In this document: one piece after another, positions 14,314 through 26,500 of the stretch | Layout of the letters: each line of letters starts with the position of its first letter | Numbering within the stretch: position 1 is the first letter of the stretch | DNA from: Paenibacillus sp. FSL H7-0331 | GTDB lineage: Bacteria; Bacillota; Bacilli; Paenibacillales; NBRC-103111 | Direction: 5' to 3' | Length of the DNA stretch: 64,000 nt | NCBI RefSeq assembly: GCF_001956045.1 | Contig: NZ_MRTH01000024.1 | Span: 1 to 64,000, forward strand | The notes under the pieces: generated by a model | The model's database searches: none | The model's input: only the letters and a program-made list of their open reading frames with translations | What the model was told of the DNA's origin: nothing | Position numbers and translations under genes: made by a program

Positions 14314-16048
14314 CCCCTTTAAAGGGAATACAAATGATCACTTTCAGCCCCCCGCTCTCACCTCTACATACCCTGAGCCCGTAATATTCACCGAAAGTGA
14401 TCTTCATTCGGCGGTGAATATTTACCAACCCCGTCGTCTCCTCGTCACCATTATGAAGAGAAGACACAATACGTTGTAATGCCATGTCTGTCAAGTTTTC
14501 ACCATTATCTTCCACCACGATGTGAATTTCAGTCTTTTCAATCTCGAAGCGGATAACAATCCTTCCGCCATGCGCCATCTGTTCCAGGCTGTGTTCGAAT
14601 GCGTTCTCAATAATGGGCTGGACAATTAATCGTGGAACCGATACCTGCTCGATTTCCTGTGGTAAGGAGTCGAACTGTACTTCAATACGCCTTGAGAAGC
14701 GAAGCTCCTGAATCTCTGTGTACATTCTGGCATGGTGAATTTCTAGTTTCAACAGCACATCGTCTGAAGCATTCCGGGTAACAAATTGAAAATACTCACC
14801 TAACTGTGTTGTGAACTGTCCGATTCGTTCAATATCTCCCGTTTTCGACATCGTATTCAGAATAAAAAGACTGTTGTATAGAAAATGCGGATTAATTTGT
14901 GATTGAAGCTGCTTCAGCTCGGCCCGTTGAGTCATGATTTTCTGCTTATAGACTTGATCGATCAAAGAACGTAGATTTGCAACCATTTGGTTAAATCGGC
15001 CATACAAATATCCAAATTCATCCTTAGACTCATGCCGGATGTTAACGTCAAGGTCTCCATTTTCCATACGCCGAAAGCTTTTAACAAGCGTTAATAGCGG
15101 TTTGTGAATAAACTTGTAGGTGGAGAACGCATAAACCGCAATAATAACGACAGCAACGAACACAAACAGCCATGCCCACATATAAAACTTGTCCAGCGGT
15201 TTCTTGATCATTTGTTCGGGAATAAACCGGTAAATGGACATTTTTAGAAAATCCGAGCTTGCAATAGCCGTATAATAACGGCTTCCTGAGATGGTAATGG
15301 TTCCCGCATTACGAATTGTAGTTTGCCTTATTTGTTGAACAGCAGTAGTCATATCCAGTTGCAAGTGCTCTACGGGCACACTCGTCACAATGACACCGGA
15401 TTTCTCTGAGATCAACAAAGTTCCGCTGCCGGCATAGGTGTTGAACTGGCCCAGCGCCTCCTGAAGTCTGTATTGATCAAGCTCAACTTCAATGATAAAC
15501 AGCGGTTGATTCCCATTGGTTCCGCTTTGCTTTGCCGCGCTTAAGAATAATCCACCATTCCACTCAATCATCTGGTTGTTGCGGCTGCCAAAAACCGAGC
15601 GAATCTCATAATACCTCTCGGAATCTAATTCGCGAGGACCGTTGGCAGATGAAATCGTTTTTGATATCGGATAGATGTGTGCGCTCACATTTTTGATATA
15701 CGTACTACTGTTTTGAATGGCGTAGAGCCGTTTTCGCAGCGAATTGATTTTTTCAGTACGCCTAAAGGCATCCATCGTATTCCAGGTCAGCGTCAGATCA
15801 TTGAGATCCTCGTCCTCGAGAACTCCATACTGTAGGAGCTTCATCCGTTCTACCTCTTTCTCAAAATCCGTTAGATAGAAGCTGATCTGGGTAACCGCCG
15901 TTTTGGAGATGTCTTCGCTTGCCGTTTGAACGATCCAGTGATACAGGTAAACGCCAAATAAAATAATCGGCAGCATGATAAACAAAAAAGTAATGAGCAG
16001 CCGAAGAAAAATCGTGTTTCGCAAAGAGAAGGGCTGACGTTTGATCAA
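14297..16048 (-). CDS. YesM-type sensor histidine kinase
   Basis: Order of parts: one membrane helix near the N-terminus (about 12-38), an extracellular Cache-type sensor (about 40-285) and a second helix (about 290-310). A HAMP linker with the KPLLTLVKSFRRMENGDLDV stretch is next, then the His_kinase domain with QINPHFLYNSLF, which carries the phosphorylated His, and a HATPase with IVQPIIENAFEHS and VEDNG. Kinases of this kind sense extracellular sugars, often through the binding protein. The frame is open to 16063, but GGAGG with 8-nt spacing favours TTG at 16048. It is coupled to the regulator downstream. Confidence 0.92.
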   Translation of the reverse strand: MIKRQPFSLRNTIFLRLLITFLFIMLPIILFGVYLYHWIVQTASEDISKTAVTQISFYLTDFEKEVERMKLLQYGVLEDEDLNDLTLTWNTMDAFRRTEKINSLRKRLYAIQNSSTYIKNVSAHIYPISKTISSANGPRELDSERYYEIRSVFGSRNNQMIEWNGGLFLSAAKQSGTNGNQPLFIIEVELDQYRLQEALGQFNTYAGSGTLLISEKSGVIVTSVPVEHLQLDMTTAVQQIRQTTIRNAGTITISGSRYYTAIASSDFLKMSIYRFIPEQMIKKPLDKFYMWAWLFVFVAVVIIAVYAFSTYKFIHKPLLTLVKSFRRMENGDLDVNIRHESKDEFGYLYGRFNQMVANLRSLIDQVYKQKIMTQRAELKQLQSQINPHFLYNSLFILNTMSKTGDIERIGQFTTQLGEYFQFVTRNASDDVLLKLEIHHARMYTEIQELRFSRRIEVQFDSLPQEIEQVSVPRLIVQPIIENAFEHSLEQMAHGGRIVIRFEIEKTEIHIVVEDNGENLTDMALQRIVSSLHNGDEETTGLVNIHRRMKITFGEYYGLRVCRGESGGLKVIICIPFKGGDARE

Positions 16049-16134
16049 GGAGCAAGCCTCCAACGTTTTCTTCCATTATAGCTTGAAACCTTGAAACCTT
16101 CCTAAAGTATTCTCGTCCTGCACCAATCCACCTG

Positions 16135-17061
16135 TTACCCCTTTACGCTGCCAAGAACAATTCCTTTTACAAAATACTTCTGCAGAAACGGGTACGCCAA
16201 AATGATTGGGAGGGAGCCCAGGAATATCTGTGATGCTTTTAGCGTTCGGTCGGAAATAAGGGCCAAATTCAACGCTTCGTCGCGCGACATGCTTGATAAA
16301 CTTTGCTGTATGACGATCGTCTGGATATAGCTCTGCAGTGGGTAATGGCTAGGGTCCCCCATAAGTAGAAGGCCGTCAAACCAACTGTTCCAATGCTCCA
16401 CCATGGAAAATAAGGCAAGCGTTGCAAGAGCAGGCTTTGATATCGGCACATAAATTTTCCATAATGTCGTCCAGTGACTAGCGCCGTCCATGACGGCTGC
16501 CTCCTCCAGCTCCTTGGGAAGCTCTCTGAAAAAATTAAGCAGCAGTACAACACTAAAAACGGGAACCGCGCCGGGTAAGACGAGTGCCCAGATCGTATCA
16601 AGGAGATTGTACTGCTTAAGCGTAGTATACCAAGGGATTAAACCACCGTGAAAGAGCATCGTCATGAAGAAAATCCAAGCGTAAACCATTCGCAGGCGAA
16701 ATGATTTCGATTCCTTTGACAAAGGAAATGCGACGAGGATGGTTAAAAACAAATTTAATGGCGTCCCAATTGCTATGCGCTCCAAAGAAACAAGCATCGA
16801 TTGCCAAAACGCTTCCCGGCTAGCCGTATAAGAATAAGATGCCAATGTGAAATCGACCGGCCACAGTTTTACATAACCTGCTGCTGCTGCAGTACTTGAA
16901 CTGAACGAAACAGCGACGATGTGGATTAACGGAAGGACGCATATCAACGATACCAGTATGAGGAAGGACGCATTTAGAACGGAAAACCATTCTAACCGCC
17001 TTCGACTGTAAGGTACCTGGATAAACGCGTCAGATGCAGGTCTTGTTGAATGCTGTGCCAC
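16135..17061 (-). CDS. Carbohydrate ABC transporter permease, YtcP-like
   Basis: The 308-residue product has six predicted membrane helices and the CUT1 permease loop EEAAVMDGASHWTTLWKIYVPISKPA, which contacts the ATPase. It ends in the FLQKYFVKGIVLGSVKG tail typical of the YtcP/LplC partner. It pairs with the LplB-like permease immediately upstream. No ATPase gene is in the window; these importers normally share an MsmX-type ATPase encoded elsewhere. Confidence 0.93.
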   Translation of the reverse strand: MAQHSTRPASDAFIQVPYSRRRLEWFSVLNASFLILVSLICVLPLIHIVAVSFSSSTAAAAGYVKLWPVDFTLASYSYTASREAFWQSMLVSLERIAIGTPLNLFLTILVAFPLSKESKSFRLRMVYAWIFFMTMLFHGGLIPWYTTLKQYNLLDTIWALVLPGAVPVFSVVLLLNFFRELPKELEEAAVMDGASHWTTLWKIYVPISKPALATLALFSMVEHWNSWFDGLLLMGDPSHYPLQSYIQTIVIQQSLSSMSRDEALNLALISDRTLKASQIFLGSLPIILAYPFLQKYFVKGIVLGSVKG

Positions 17062-17075
17062 TGTTTTCCCTCCCT

Positions 17076-17978
17076 CTAGAAAATTCTATATTTCGCAAAA
17101 CGATAAGCAACAAAATACGAGCCAGAAATCAATATGAGCGAAACCAGTGATTTGAATAGTCCAACCGCCGTTGCCACACCATATTGGGCATCCAACAAAC
17201 CGAGCCGATACACAAAAGTATCAAGGATATCGCCACTTTCATATACCTGAGGGCTATACAAATTGAACACCTGATCGAACCCTGCGTTCAGCAACTGCCC
17301 TAGACTTAGAACAGACAGCAATACGATTACCATACGCATGCCGGGAATGGTGATATGCCAGATCTTATGCCAGCGGTTTGCGCCGTCAATCGTAGCCGAT
17401 TCATATAAACCGGGATCAATACCCGTAATAGCCGCTAAATAAATGATAGTCCCATAACCAAAGTTTTTCCATATATCCGAATAGACGAGAGTAAACGGAA
17501 ACCATTGGTTGTCCCCAAGAAAAAATATTTTTTTAAGGCCGAGCGCGCCCAACAATTCGTTAACAATACCGCTCGAAGGCGATAAAATATCGATTAGTAT
17601 GCCGCCCAGAACGACCCATGAGAGGAAATAGGGTAAATAAATGGTCGTTTGTACGCTTCTTTTAATCACTTCATTCTTCAATTCGTTGAGAAGAATGGCA
17701 AATACAATCGGAACAATCAAGCCGAGAATAAGCTTAAGACTTGAAATAAAGAGGGTATTCCACAAAACCTGATTAAAGCTGGGCAGGTGCATGACATATT
17801 TGAAATTATCCCAACCGACCCATCTCTGATCACCGAATAATCCCTTGGCAGGTATAAACTTTTGAAATGCGATGATGATTCCCGCCATAGGTACGTATGA
17901 AAATAATACGATCAGCACCAGTCCCGGTAATATCATCAGATGCAGCGGAAGCTCTCTCCACATTTTCCTGGCTACCAT
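17076..17978 (-). CDS. Carbohydrate ABC transporter permease, LplB-like
   Basis: The product has six membrane helices, the YESATIDGANRWHKIWHITIPGM coupling loop and the FAKYRIF end typical of LplB-type proteins. The frame is open to 18074 and overlaps the binding-protein gene, but GGAGG lies 6 nt before the ATG at 17978. That gives the usual MVARKMWRELPLHLMILPGL start and 300 residues. It works with the downstream YtcP-like subunit as the membrane channel for the locus A sugar. Confidence 0.92.
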   Translation of the reverse strand: MVARKMWRELPLHLMILPGLVLIVLFSYVPMAGIIIAFQKFIPAKGLFGDQRWVGWDNFKYVMHLPSFNQVLWNTLFISSLKLILGLIVPIVFAILLNELKNEVIKRSVQTTIYLPYFLSWVVLGGILIDILSPSSGIVNELLGALGLKKIFFLGDNQWFPFTLVYSDIWKNFGYGTIIYLAAITGIDPGLYESATIDGANRWHKIWHITIPGMRMVIVLLSVLSLGQLLNAGFDQVFNLYSPQVYESGDILDTFVYRLGLLDAQYGVATAVGLFKSLVSLILISGSYFVAYRFAKYRIF

Positions 17979-18045
17979 ATTCATCCTCCATCGTTTGGAG
18001 CAAACTAAGCAGAGGAAGGAAGACAACTCCATCCTCTGCTCGTCG

Positions 18046-19779
18046 CTACTTCTTCTTTGATGTGTACCAGTCATTTACTTCTTTCGTTATTTGTTCTCCA
18101 CCAAGCTTCGCCCAGTCTTTAACAAATTTATCAAATTCATCGATAGCTGCGCCCATTATGATTTTGGTATAAATCTCATTCTGCATCTTTTCCAAAGTAG
18201 ATTTGCGTTCAACCATTGTAGAGGTAGGCGATCCAACGAACTTCTCCATCAGGAACTGATTGTTTTTATCGTACTGGTCAACCACACCCTCGGAGCCTTC
18301 AGGGCCGTAAATCCGCTCCCACCCCCAAAGTGCAAACCCTTCTTTCGAGCCCGAATTATAAGCGTCTAGTTTCCCTTGAATGGTCTTGGCTTCGCCTGTC
18401 AATGTCGAGGTATTTCCTGATTTACGGGTTGCATCGATCGCTCTAAACGCCTCCACGTTTTTCTTTACTGGAGCTGGCTGCACGGGGGACAATTGCCATA
18501 CGCTTTCAGCTTCAGGCGGTGCGTAATATTTGTCAAACTCTGCCGTTTTACCAAAGTTTTTCTCCAAATGCAGATTGAAAAGCTTGACCACTGCTTCGGG
18601 ATGCTTGAACCCCTTCTTCACTGCAAAGAACTTGGTCGTACTGAATTTTAAAGGTACTTTAGGTAACTCCCCGTTCTCCGAAACAATCGGAAACGCCCTC
18701 CACTGCGCTTGCGGGTCGTTATTGCGGTTCAACTGGAGCGGCCAGATGGAATTCCACTGTTCACCGTATTCCATGCCGATCTTACCGGCAGCAATTTGCT
18801 CAGATACCTTGCCTCCGTCTTTAATCCCGAATTCCTGATCCAATTCCCCGTTTTTAAACATGCCCTGGAGGGCTAGAAGCGCATTCTTCACTTCTGGTTG
18901 AATGCCTCCATAAACCAGCTTCCCAGAACCGTCTGCCATCCACATATTCGGATAGGACTTGTACCCAGCCATAAACCCTTCCAATCCCATTGCTCCGCCC
19001 CACAAACTTTTCGTTACACCAAGACCATAAGTATCTTTTTTCCCATTGCCGTCCGGATCATTTTCCGCAAAAGCTTTTGAAATCGATCGCACATCAGCCA
19101 TCGTCTTTGGAGGCTGCAGCCCCAGTTTCTGTAGCCAATCTGTACGAATCCATAAAAACATGGCACGCTCAAGCGAGGAATCGACCTGCGGGATCGCCAT
19201 CAATTTGCCGCCAAACGTAGCGGCATCAAACGGACTTGTGCCCTCCTGGGATAGGATTTCTTTGGCCAGTGGAGAAGCATATTTCTCATATATGGCCGTC
19301 ATATCTTCGATCTGACCGGAATCAGCCAACTGATTCAATTGAGTTGCGTTCACCGGAATGACATCAGGCAGGTCACCGGAAGCAAGCGTTACATTAATCT
19401 TCTGTAAATACTGATCTGACGTGTCATTCCCCTTGACGACCCAGTTATATTTGATATTGATGCCCAACTGATCCTTGTATAAACGGCTCCAGCGGTTGTC
19501 TTCTAACGTTTCGCCCTTTAACACACCGAGCACGTTATTTTCTACGACGTCGCTTAGATTACGGACGAACGAGACATTGATCGGTGGATCATACTTGCCT
19601 AGCGGCTCTGTATTTGCACCCTTCACATCGTTATTTCCCACAGTGCTCGCCGGTTCATTCTTAGCTTCTTTCTGATTGGTACTCGTCGAACCGTTTTGAC
19701 TTGTACACGCCGACAAGAGCGTTGTGATTACTAAAATAGAAACAGATAGCGCTTTCACATTATGCTTTTTTAGTTTCAT
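18046..19779 (-). CDS. Solute-binding lipoprotein of the locus A importer
   Basis: A lipoprotein signal peptide ends in the lipobox LLSAC, with the lipidated Cys near residue 25. A Ser/Thr/Asn-rich linker follows, then a large two-lobe family-1-type binding domain of about 530 residues. The size and the EF-hand-like DPDGNGKKDTYG loop are typical of the LplA/YtcQ group, in which that loop binds calcium. It captures the oligosaccharide outside the cell and delivers it to the two permeases encoded next. The ATG at 19779 is set by GGGGG 6 nt upstream. Confidence 0.93.
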   Translation of the reverse strand: MKLKKHNVKALSVSILVITTLLSACTSQNGSTSTNQKEAKNEPASTVGNNDVKGANTEPLGKYDPPINVSFVRNLSDVVENNVLGVLKGETLEDNRWSRLYKDQLGINIKYNWVVKGNDTSDQYLQKINVTLASGDLPDVIPVNATQLNQLADSGQIEDMTAIYEKYASPLAKEILSQEGTSPFDAATFGGKLMAIPQVDSSLERAMFLWIRTDWLQKLGLQPPKTMADVRSISKAFAENDPDGNGKKDTYGLGVTKSLWGGAMGLEGFMAGYKSYPNMWMADGSGKLVYGGIQPEVKNALLALQGMFKNGELDQEFGIKDGGKVSEQIAAGKIGMEYGEQWNSIWPLQLNRNNDPQAQWRAFPIVSENGELPKVPLKFSTTKFFAVKKGFKHPEAVVKLFNLHLEKNFGKTAEFDKYYAPPEAESVWQLSPVQPAPVKKNVEAFRAIDATRKSGNTSTLTGEAKTIQGKLDAYNSGSKEGFALWGWERIYGPEGSEGVVDQYDKNNQFLMEKFVGSPTSTMVERKSTLEKMQNEIYTKIIMGAAIDEFDKFVKDWAKLGGEQITKEVNDWYTSKKK

Positions 19780-19813
19780 GTACATCCCCCGATACCCAGT
19801 TTTTAAAATATTA

Positions 19814-19830
19814 ACACAGTGGCGCTGTGT
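19814..19830. promoter_or_regulatory. Inverted repeat in the locus A leader
   Basis: ACACAG-TGGCG-CTGTGT lies just downstream of the predicted -10 box and upstream of the binding-protein start. It is placed to act as a repressor operator or a leader hairpin. Confidence 0.4.
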
Positions 19831-19838
19831 ATGTTTTC

Positions 19839-19867
19839 ATTATAGGAGCCGCACAGGAGTCTAACAA
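19839..19867 (-). promoter_or_regulatory. Predicted promoter of the locus A operon
   Basis: On the minus strand a -35-like TTGTTA (19862-19867) is separated by 17 nt from TATAAT (19839-19844), about 60 nt before the binding-protein start. Confidence 0.55.
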
Positions 19868-19945
19868 TGTGCAACTCTTTACTTTACTTACCAATTGTTG
19901 TCATAATGTAAACGCAATCAATGTGAAGGACGATGTGAACAAAAA

Positions 19946-19985
19946 GCACCGCTAAAAAGGGACTATTGTCCATTTTTAGCGATGC
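19946..19985 (-). terminator. Strong minus-strand terminator hairpin
   Basis: An 18-bp near-perfect stem, GCATCGCTAAAAATGGAC against GTCCCTTTTTAGCGGTGC with a 4-nt loop, is followed by TTTTT on the minus strand (19941-19945). An open minus-strand frame (19884-20120) runs through it, which argues against that frame being a real gene. It probably insulates locus A from transcription coming from the right. Confidence 0.7.
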
Positions 19986-20106
19986 CTTCCGCTTTTGGCT
20001 CTTGAGATACTCATTTATTATTTTAACTGCAGGGAGTATGTAATCTTCAAGATAATAATTTTTTTCTTCGCCGGACAAGAAGGTCAGCAAATCTTCAGCA
20101 GCATGG

Positions 20107-20511
20107 ATCTGGATCTGCACTGCAACACCATTGTCTCCTATATTTTAGGGAATTCAAATAACAATAGTCTTGTATTTCAAACGTTGGACCAGGCGTTACA
20201 AGCAGCGCCTGGCAGTACACCTATGCTTCATAGTGATCGAGACTTTCAATACCTCGCCAAGCTTCAAAAAACGATTAGAGCCCGCACATATAACCCCCGA
20301 GCATGTCACGTGTTGGCAGGTGCATTGACAACGGACCCATGGAAGCCTTCTGGGGGACGCTGAAATGCGAGAAGTATTATTTGCAGACATACAGCACGTT
20401 TGAGCAACTAGAGAAGGACATTAACACCTATATCCAGTTTACAATAACGAGCGATTACAGGCAAATTTAAACGGCCTTAGTCCAATGGAATTTAGGACCA
20501 AGGCCGCCTAA
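20107..20511 (+). pseudogene. IS3-family transposase C-terminal remnant
   Basis: The plus strand reads SNNNSLVFQTLDQALQAA, then MLHSDRDFQY, an altered H-S-D-x-G-x-Q-Y of the DDE domain. After a frameshift it reads DNGPMEAFWGTLKCEKYYL and LNGLSPMEFRTKAA. These are the ordered C-terminal motifs of IS3/IS150 OrfB. The glycine after HSD is replaced by Asp, and frameshifts break the frame, so it is dead. The N-terminal half and the ends are missing. Confidence 0.85.
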
Positions 20512-20589
20512 CCGATTTTAATTATTTGTTCTGTCTACTTGACTGGATGCAGTTCAAATTGACTTTAAAGCAGCCTTGCTTATGATTTT

Positions 20590-23500
20590 TTACTTGCTCT
20601 TTTGCACCTGCATTTTCAGAAGCACTGTTACCGCCTCTGCTCTTGTCGTTTTATCGGCCGGAGCAAATTGATTTGTGCCTTTGCCTTCGATAATGCTCAG
20701 CTTTTTCATGGCTGCCACTGCGCCTTTCGCCCAGTCTGGAATGCCCTTGTCATCCGCGAAGTCCGTTGCCGCAGCCGCTGCACTAGACTGGCCTGTGGCC
20801 TTCGCGATCATCACAGCCATCTCAGGGCGAGTGATTTGGGCATCTGGACGGAAGGAGCCATCCTCATAGCCAGTAGTAATACCTGCAGACACCGCCTGCG
20901 CGACCGATTTCTGTGCCCAGGTGCCGATCTTCGCCTTATCAGTGAACGTCAGCGCCACTCCATCTCCTTGCGGTCTGAGCACATTCATCAGCATGACCGC
21001 AAATTCCGCGCGCGTTACGGTACGATCCGGCTTGAACGTGCCATCCTCATAGCCGCTAACGACACCTGAGCTTACCGCTTGCTTGATATTCCCCTCCGCC
21101 CAGTGTCCGGAAATATCGCTAAAGTTAATCGTCGGCTTCGTGTCTGCCCCTTGGCTTTCACCGAATACCGCAAATTTCGTAAAGTGGTTAACCTTTACGG
21201 TGATGGTATTGCCGTTTACCTCGCCTCCGATTCCTACCCACATCTGCTTCGTTTCGTCATAGTAGAATACAGAAGGCTTTTGATTGTCCACCAAATCGAA
21301 AGTAAAGGTCAACGTGATCTCCTTGCTGAAGTTCTCCGGGAAGTTTTTCAGAATTTCGAATACTGAGCTGACTAGAACGTCTTTATTCGTAATCAGATCT
21401 TGCGTGTCTGCCACTTTGGTTATCGTTAATTTCAGTTCTTTGCCAAAAGCATCGGCAGGAATTAGAATCTTGATCACATCGCCCAAGCTAACCTCACCCG
21501 ATTTACCGACTTGAAGCGTCAGTGTACCGTCTGTTGAGGTGACGGTATTGTTAGATATCGTTCCTGATGCACCGCCACCGGATGATGTCGATCTCGATGT
21601 CGACGCTGCTCGTGTCACTGCAAGCGCATATGTCTTCTCTTTACCATCCTGCGCCGTGACTACGATATTAATCAGGTTACCACCTACGTTCAGGCTGATC
21701 GCACCGCTTGGTTGCCCGCTTGCAACTGCCGCTCCGTTCAACTTAATCGTTGCATTGCTATCGGATGCAGTAGCTTTCACCGTTATGCTGGATACATCAT
21801 AAGTCACACCTGCACTGTATGACAATCCCTCAGCAGTGAATGCAGGACTTAGCGTACCGCCCGAAAGCGCCAAATCGCTTAAATCTGCATTGCTGCTTAA
21901 TGGCGTTGGTGGTGTTACTGGTGGAAGGGTTACCGAAAATTCCACAGCATTTCCACCCTCAAGCTCCGCATCGTATGCACTTACCGTAACATAATAGGTT
22001 TTACCATTCACAAGTCCAGTTATTTCAACAGGAGCATACGCATATTCGGTTACCATTTTCTGTTCCGTATAACGGTGCGACTGCTCCCCATATTTCACGC
22101 GATAACCCTCTGCGCCGGAAACAGGAGTAAATGAAATGAACGCCTTCCCATCATCGGCCTTGGCATTCTCTATCGTGGGTGTCTCCATACCGTTCAGCAA
22201 TTCGACTGTGTAATCATCATAAAAGGTAACGGCCTTGCCCGACAAAATTCCGGCAGTGCCAACGGACAAATCGGAATCCGTTACTTCAACCACCAGTATT
22301 CCGTCCACATATAGCTTAATCTCGTTGCCTTCGAAGGTGGCTTTAAACAGATGCTCCCTATTCGGAGCAATTGGAAATTCCTTCTGGCTAATCGTTGTAG
22401 TCGTTCCCGCTACTTTTTTCCGAATGGCAATAAATTCTTTATTTTGCACCTGATCGTACTTATATCCCAGCAGATAATAATTGTTATAATCCAAATAGCG
22501 CCCCAACAAGTACTCTTCGCAGGTAGTGGCAAACGGGTTGGTTATTTCGACCTTGGTGGCAATCGAATAATCTTTCCAATGAAAGCCTTGAGCCACGAAG
22601 ATGCGGTCCGGATTATTGGCAGCGCTTTTCAAACGATAGTCGCCATCGACAAGGTCTACACTGAAAGTACCGGCAGAAAGCTGCCAGTCCTCTAAGTAGC
22701 TTCCATCATTAAAATCATCCTTCAAGAGGATCGTGTCATTCGGTACTACTGCCATTTCGTTGGAAGGCGTTCCCGCGCCGTTCTCATTCCATGGGACCAC
22801 CACCACATAATTGGGCATTTGCGAAATTGCGACCGGGATAACCCAAGGACTGCCCGTTACCCGCTCAACTTTATATTTGTACTCACCGCTGGCATTCCCA
22901 TATTGGATCACATAAGACGTATTGACCGAATCGGTTGTAAAATCGACAATGATCTTGTTTCCGTCCGCGACCAAATTTTTCAACTTTGGAGATACTGCCG
23001 TTGCCGCTCTTGGCGTCATCAATAATTCGGCGGATTTAGCACTCTCTCCTAAGGTCCCAACGGCCGAAACCGCAAAAAAATAGGAGATGTTATTGGTTAA
23101 GCCCGTGACAATCGGGGCTGTGCTGATCGTTTTTATAGTGTGGGTATAGCGGCCCGGTTCCGTTCCGTAACGGATGTAGTAATACAGTGCACCTTCAACC
23201 CCGGTGAAATGCAACGTTACTTGCTCATCGCCGATTCCAATGGTATTAAGAACGGGCTCGGGCATGGATGTGGGCTGAACCAGGATGCCATCGAATTTTC
23301 CGGAAGCCTGATTGGAAAATACCCCTATTCCTCCCGATGAAAACGCAGTATCGGTTATGCTCAGTTCTTTGCTTCCGTTGATGTAAAACTCAATATTGCT
23401 GCCGGTAAATACGCCTCTGAATCGGTAGGATACACCTGTTTGCAGGGTGTAAGGCTTCTCGATTAGGGTTGTAGTCGTTCCACCCGATTTCTTCTTGATC

Positions 23501-26500
23501 GCCAGACTGCCATTGGCGTAGGTAAGCAAATAACCGTTATTGGCATCCTGCACTCTTCCCATTATCCCGATTTCTCCTGGGGTGTTCATCCGAACCCAAG
23601 CGAGAAAACTGACATTGGAATAGCTCTTCTTCGTAAACGCAGAAGCATATCCTCCGCTAGTCTCTTGAAGCAATCTCTCCTCCTCGTCCGATTCCTTAGC
23701 CCCTTCGACTGTCGTTAACGGACTTTTGATGTTGTAAGGAATGATGATATCTTGCTTTATGCTCCAGTTTCCATTGCCAAGTATCCACTCATCGGTCAAA
23801 GCGGAATAGGAATCCGCCGTATAGTCGAAGGTGTCATGGAACAAGGCTGGGATCAAGCCTCCAATGGATATCAGGGTGTCAATGGTATAAACATCGCCGG
23901 TAAAATGCTCTGTTTTCGTTCCCCCTCGCGACTGTGAATAATATCCGTTTATCGTTTTGGCATAATAATCGGAAACACCCACCTTTTGCAGCATGTCAAC
24001 CTGATCTCGCAATGCTTCGCTGCCTCGCGCATTCCAATAGCCGAAATAATCCATTAGTGCCCTGTTTTGAAGAGATGGATCGATTCCAAGCACAGCGTAT
24101 GTGGAGCTTTCACGAGGTCCGCTTGCATCCGTTGAGTCAAACTCGTGCTCCATACCCAGTTTCCCCATGTAATCTCCATCCTCCGCATACCGGTCCCAGG
24201 TTGACTGTTGGGTTTGGGCATGAAGCTTCATCGGATTAGCCAGGAATGCATCCATCGATATGGTCCTGAAGCTCCATAAATCGCTTTTCACAATTCCTTC
24301 GACCCTGGCCGCCTTAGCGGTAAGGGTTCCAAACCCTGTTGTTTTCTCATAGCATGACTTAATAGATGTTAATCCCTTATTTGCCAATTCTTGAATAAAG
24401 GCCATATGATCATAGTTTTGAAGGATTGCCTTGACATTCTCTGTCCCTAACACAAAAGCCGAGGCATAAAGCAAGGTCATATTCGGCTCCCAAAAATTAG
24501 GGTTGCTCGTATACGTGTTAGGATCACCATTCATAGCCAATCTGGAGCCGGACCGCTTATTGTCGTTTTGGTCGTAGTCGCTGGAGGTGAATGCCGTACT
24601 GATCAAAGCCGCCTTAAAGAAGGTCACCAGCTGTGACTTTTCGGCTTCTGTCAATCGACTCATTACCTCCTGATTGTTCCATAACAGTGCGATGGAGGAA
24701 ACCATGGAGGATTGGCCTCTTGAATCCAATCCTCCCTGCAGATTCGGCATGTTGACTTCATTGGTCAGCATTTTTCGGATGATTCGGACACACCGCTCGA
24801 CCAGTTTAGGATCGTTGTTGCCTGACATAACCGATATGGCGATAACCTCGAAGGATTTGGAACCAGTTAATTCGGAGGTTGATCCTTGTGCCGCATCCTT
24901 ATTGCTGAAAACGATATTCGCCGAATCGATCAAAGCCCGCTCCAACGTTTCGGAGGATGGCGGCGCGTAAGGGTAGTCCGTACGTCCTGCCGCTATATCC
25001 GTTGTTTCCGTGGCCGCTGTCAGCACATTGTCGACCTGATCTTGAATCATTCCGGCAGAGATGGAGACCCGGTTCGCTGTTCCCGTGATTGGCTCTTTTT
25101 TATTAATGGTAAGCGAGCTACCGCTGATCTGCACGGAATCATCACTGCCTAGAGGCTGATAGGTGACGCCTCCATTCGTAGAAATTTGCAACGAAGCCTT
25201 CAGCTCTTCAAGATTCGTAGATGCCGCTTTTATCGTTTCATTAAACGCCAATACGATTTTCTTGTTCAGATTTACAGCATATCCAATCAGCAGCTGGGGC
25301 GGCATGGAATCGGCAGTTATCGCCTCGCTGGTAAATTCCGTAGAAACAGCGTTACCGGCTTCATCTTTCACGGTATTTGCCGCAACCCGAATTCGGCTTG
25401 AAGTACCACTTACCTTCTGCGCCAAATGGACAACCAAATTTCCGCCGGAAACCGTAACGGAATCATGCTGGCCCAGGGGCTGATAGGTATTGCCATCGAT
25501 GGCAAAGCGTATAGCGGCTTTAAGCTCCTCCGGGTCGGATAGACAGCTGTACAATGGCTCCATGCCGGTGATTTTGATTTCTTGATTGGCGGCATCGAGC
25601 ATGGCCACAGGATTTAAAACAGGAGCTGCCGCATCGTAGACAAGGTCGGTCATCATCTGCGCGGAGCCCATTACATTTTCGGCCCAATCCTTTAACGAAC
25701 CTCCTTCTAGCCGAATCCTCGCTCCCGGAATATCCAGACGGTTCGCTAGCGATACGGTTAACGTGCTGCCGTTCATTGTTACGGTATCACCGGCAGCCAA
25801 CGGTGCAAAATGGCTCCCGTCTCTCGCCAACGCGATCGCTTGCTTCAAAGCGTTTTGTTCTGCTGCCGCTACCTTGACATATTCATTAAATTGAAGTTGG
25901 ATCACTTTGTTCTCGAAGCTAACTTGAGATTGAATCAGCTCGGGTGGAGCAACATCGTATTCAACCACGAGCTGCGGTTTGTTCGCCCCGCTTTCTTTAC
26001 TGCTTACGGTTCGGTACTTGCTGGAATTGGAGCCCATCAGCATAAAGGACACGGTGCCATCAGCCGATTTCTGCTGATTAACGTAATCCGTTACATTCCA
26101 CTGATACCAGCCGTTGACGCCACCAACATACACGCTGGAGACCACGGTAGAATAGGAAGGTTGGTTGTTATAGGTAATGCCTGTCTCGCTCCAGCTGTCA
26201 TCCGTAACGGCGTACAGTTTAAGCTGCTGTGCAGTCGTATCAGCATCGGGAAAATACAGCCGTAGCCAGGCACTGTTCAACACCCCTATATCGCCCACAT
26301 TGAATTTCAAGAATATCCGGCGATTATACGTTGTGCCTCCTTCTTTTAATTCCATCGCGGTTTGGCTGCCATAATTAGTTCCAACAGTACTGGCTCCGCT
26401 GTTAACATGAGCATCCGCAGACGCTGAAAGGACCGTTTTGACCACACGTCCCATTAACGCCTCGGTAACTGTCTCCCCGGACAGTACCCGATTGTTGGAA

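Noticed and set aside
19884..20120. 78-codon minus-strand frame
   Set aside because: It runs through a strong minus-strand terminator hairpin and has no recognisable family.
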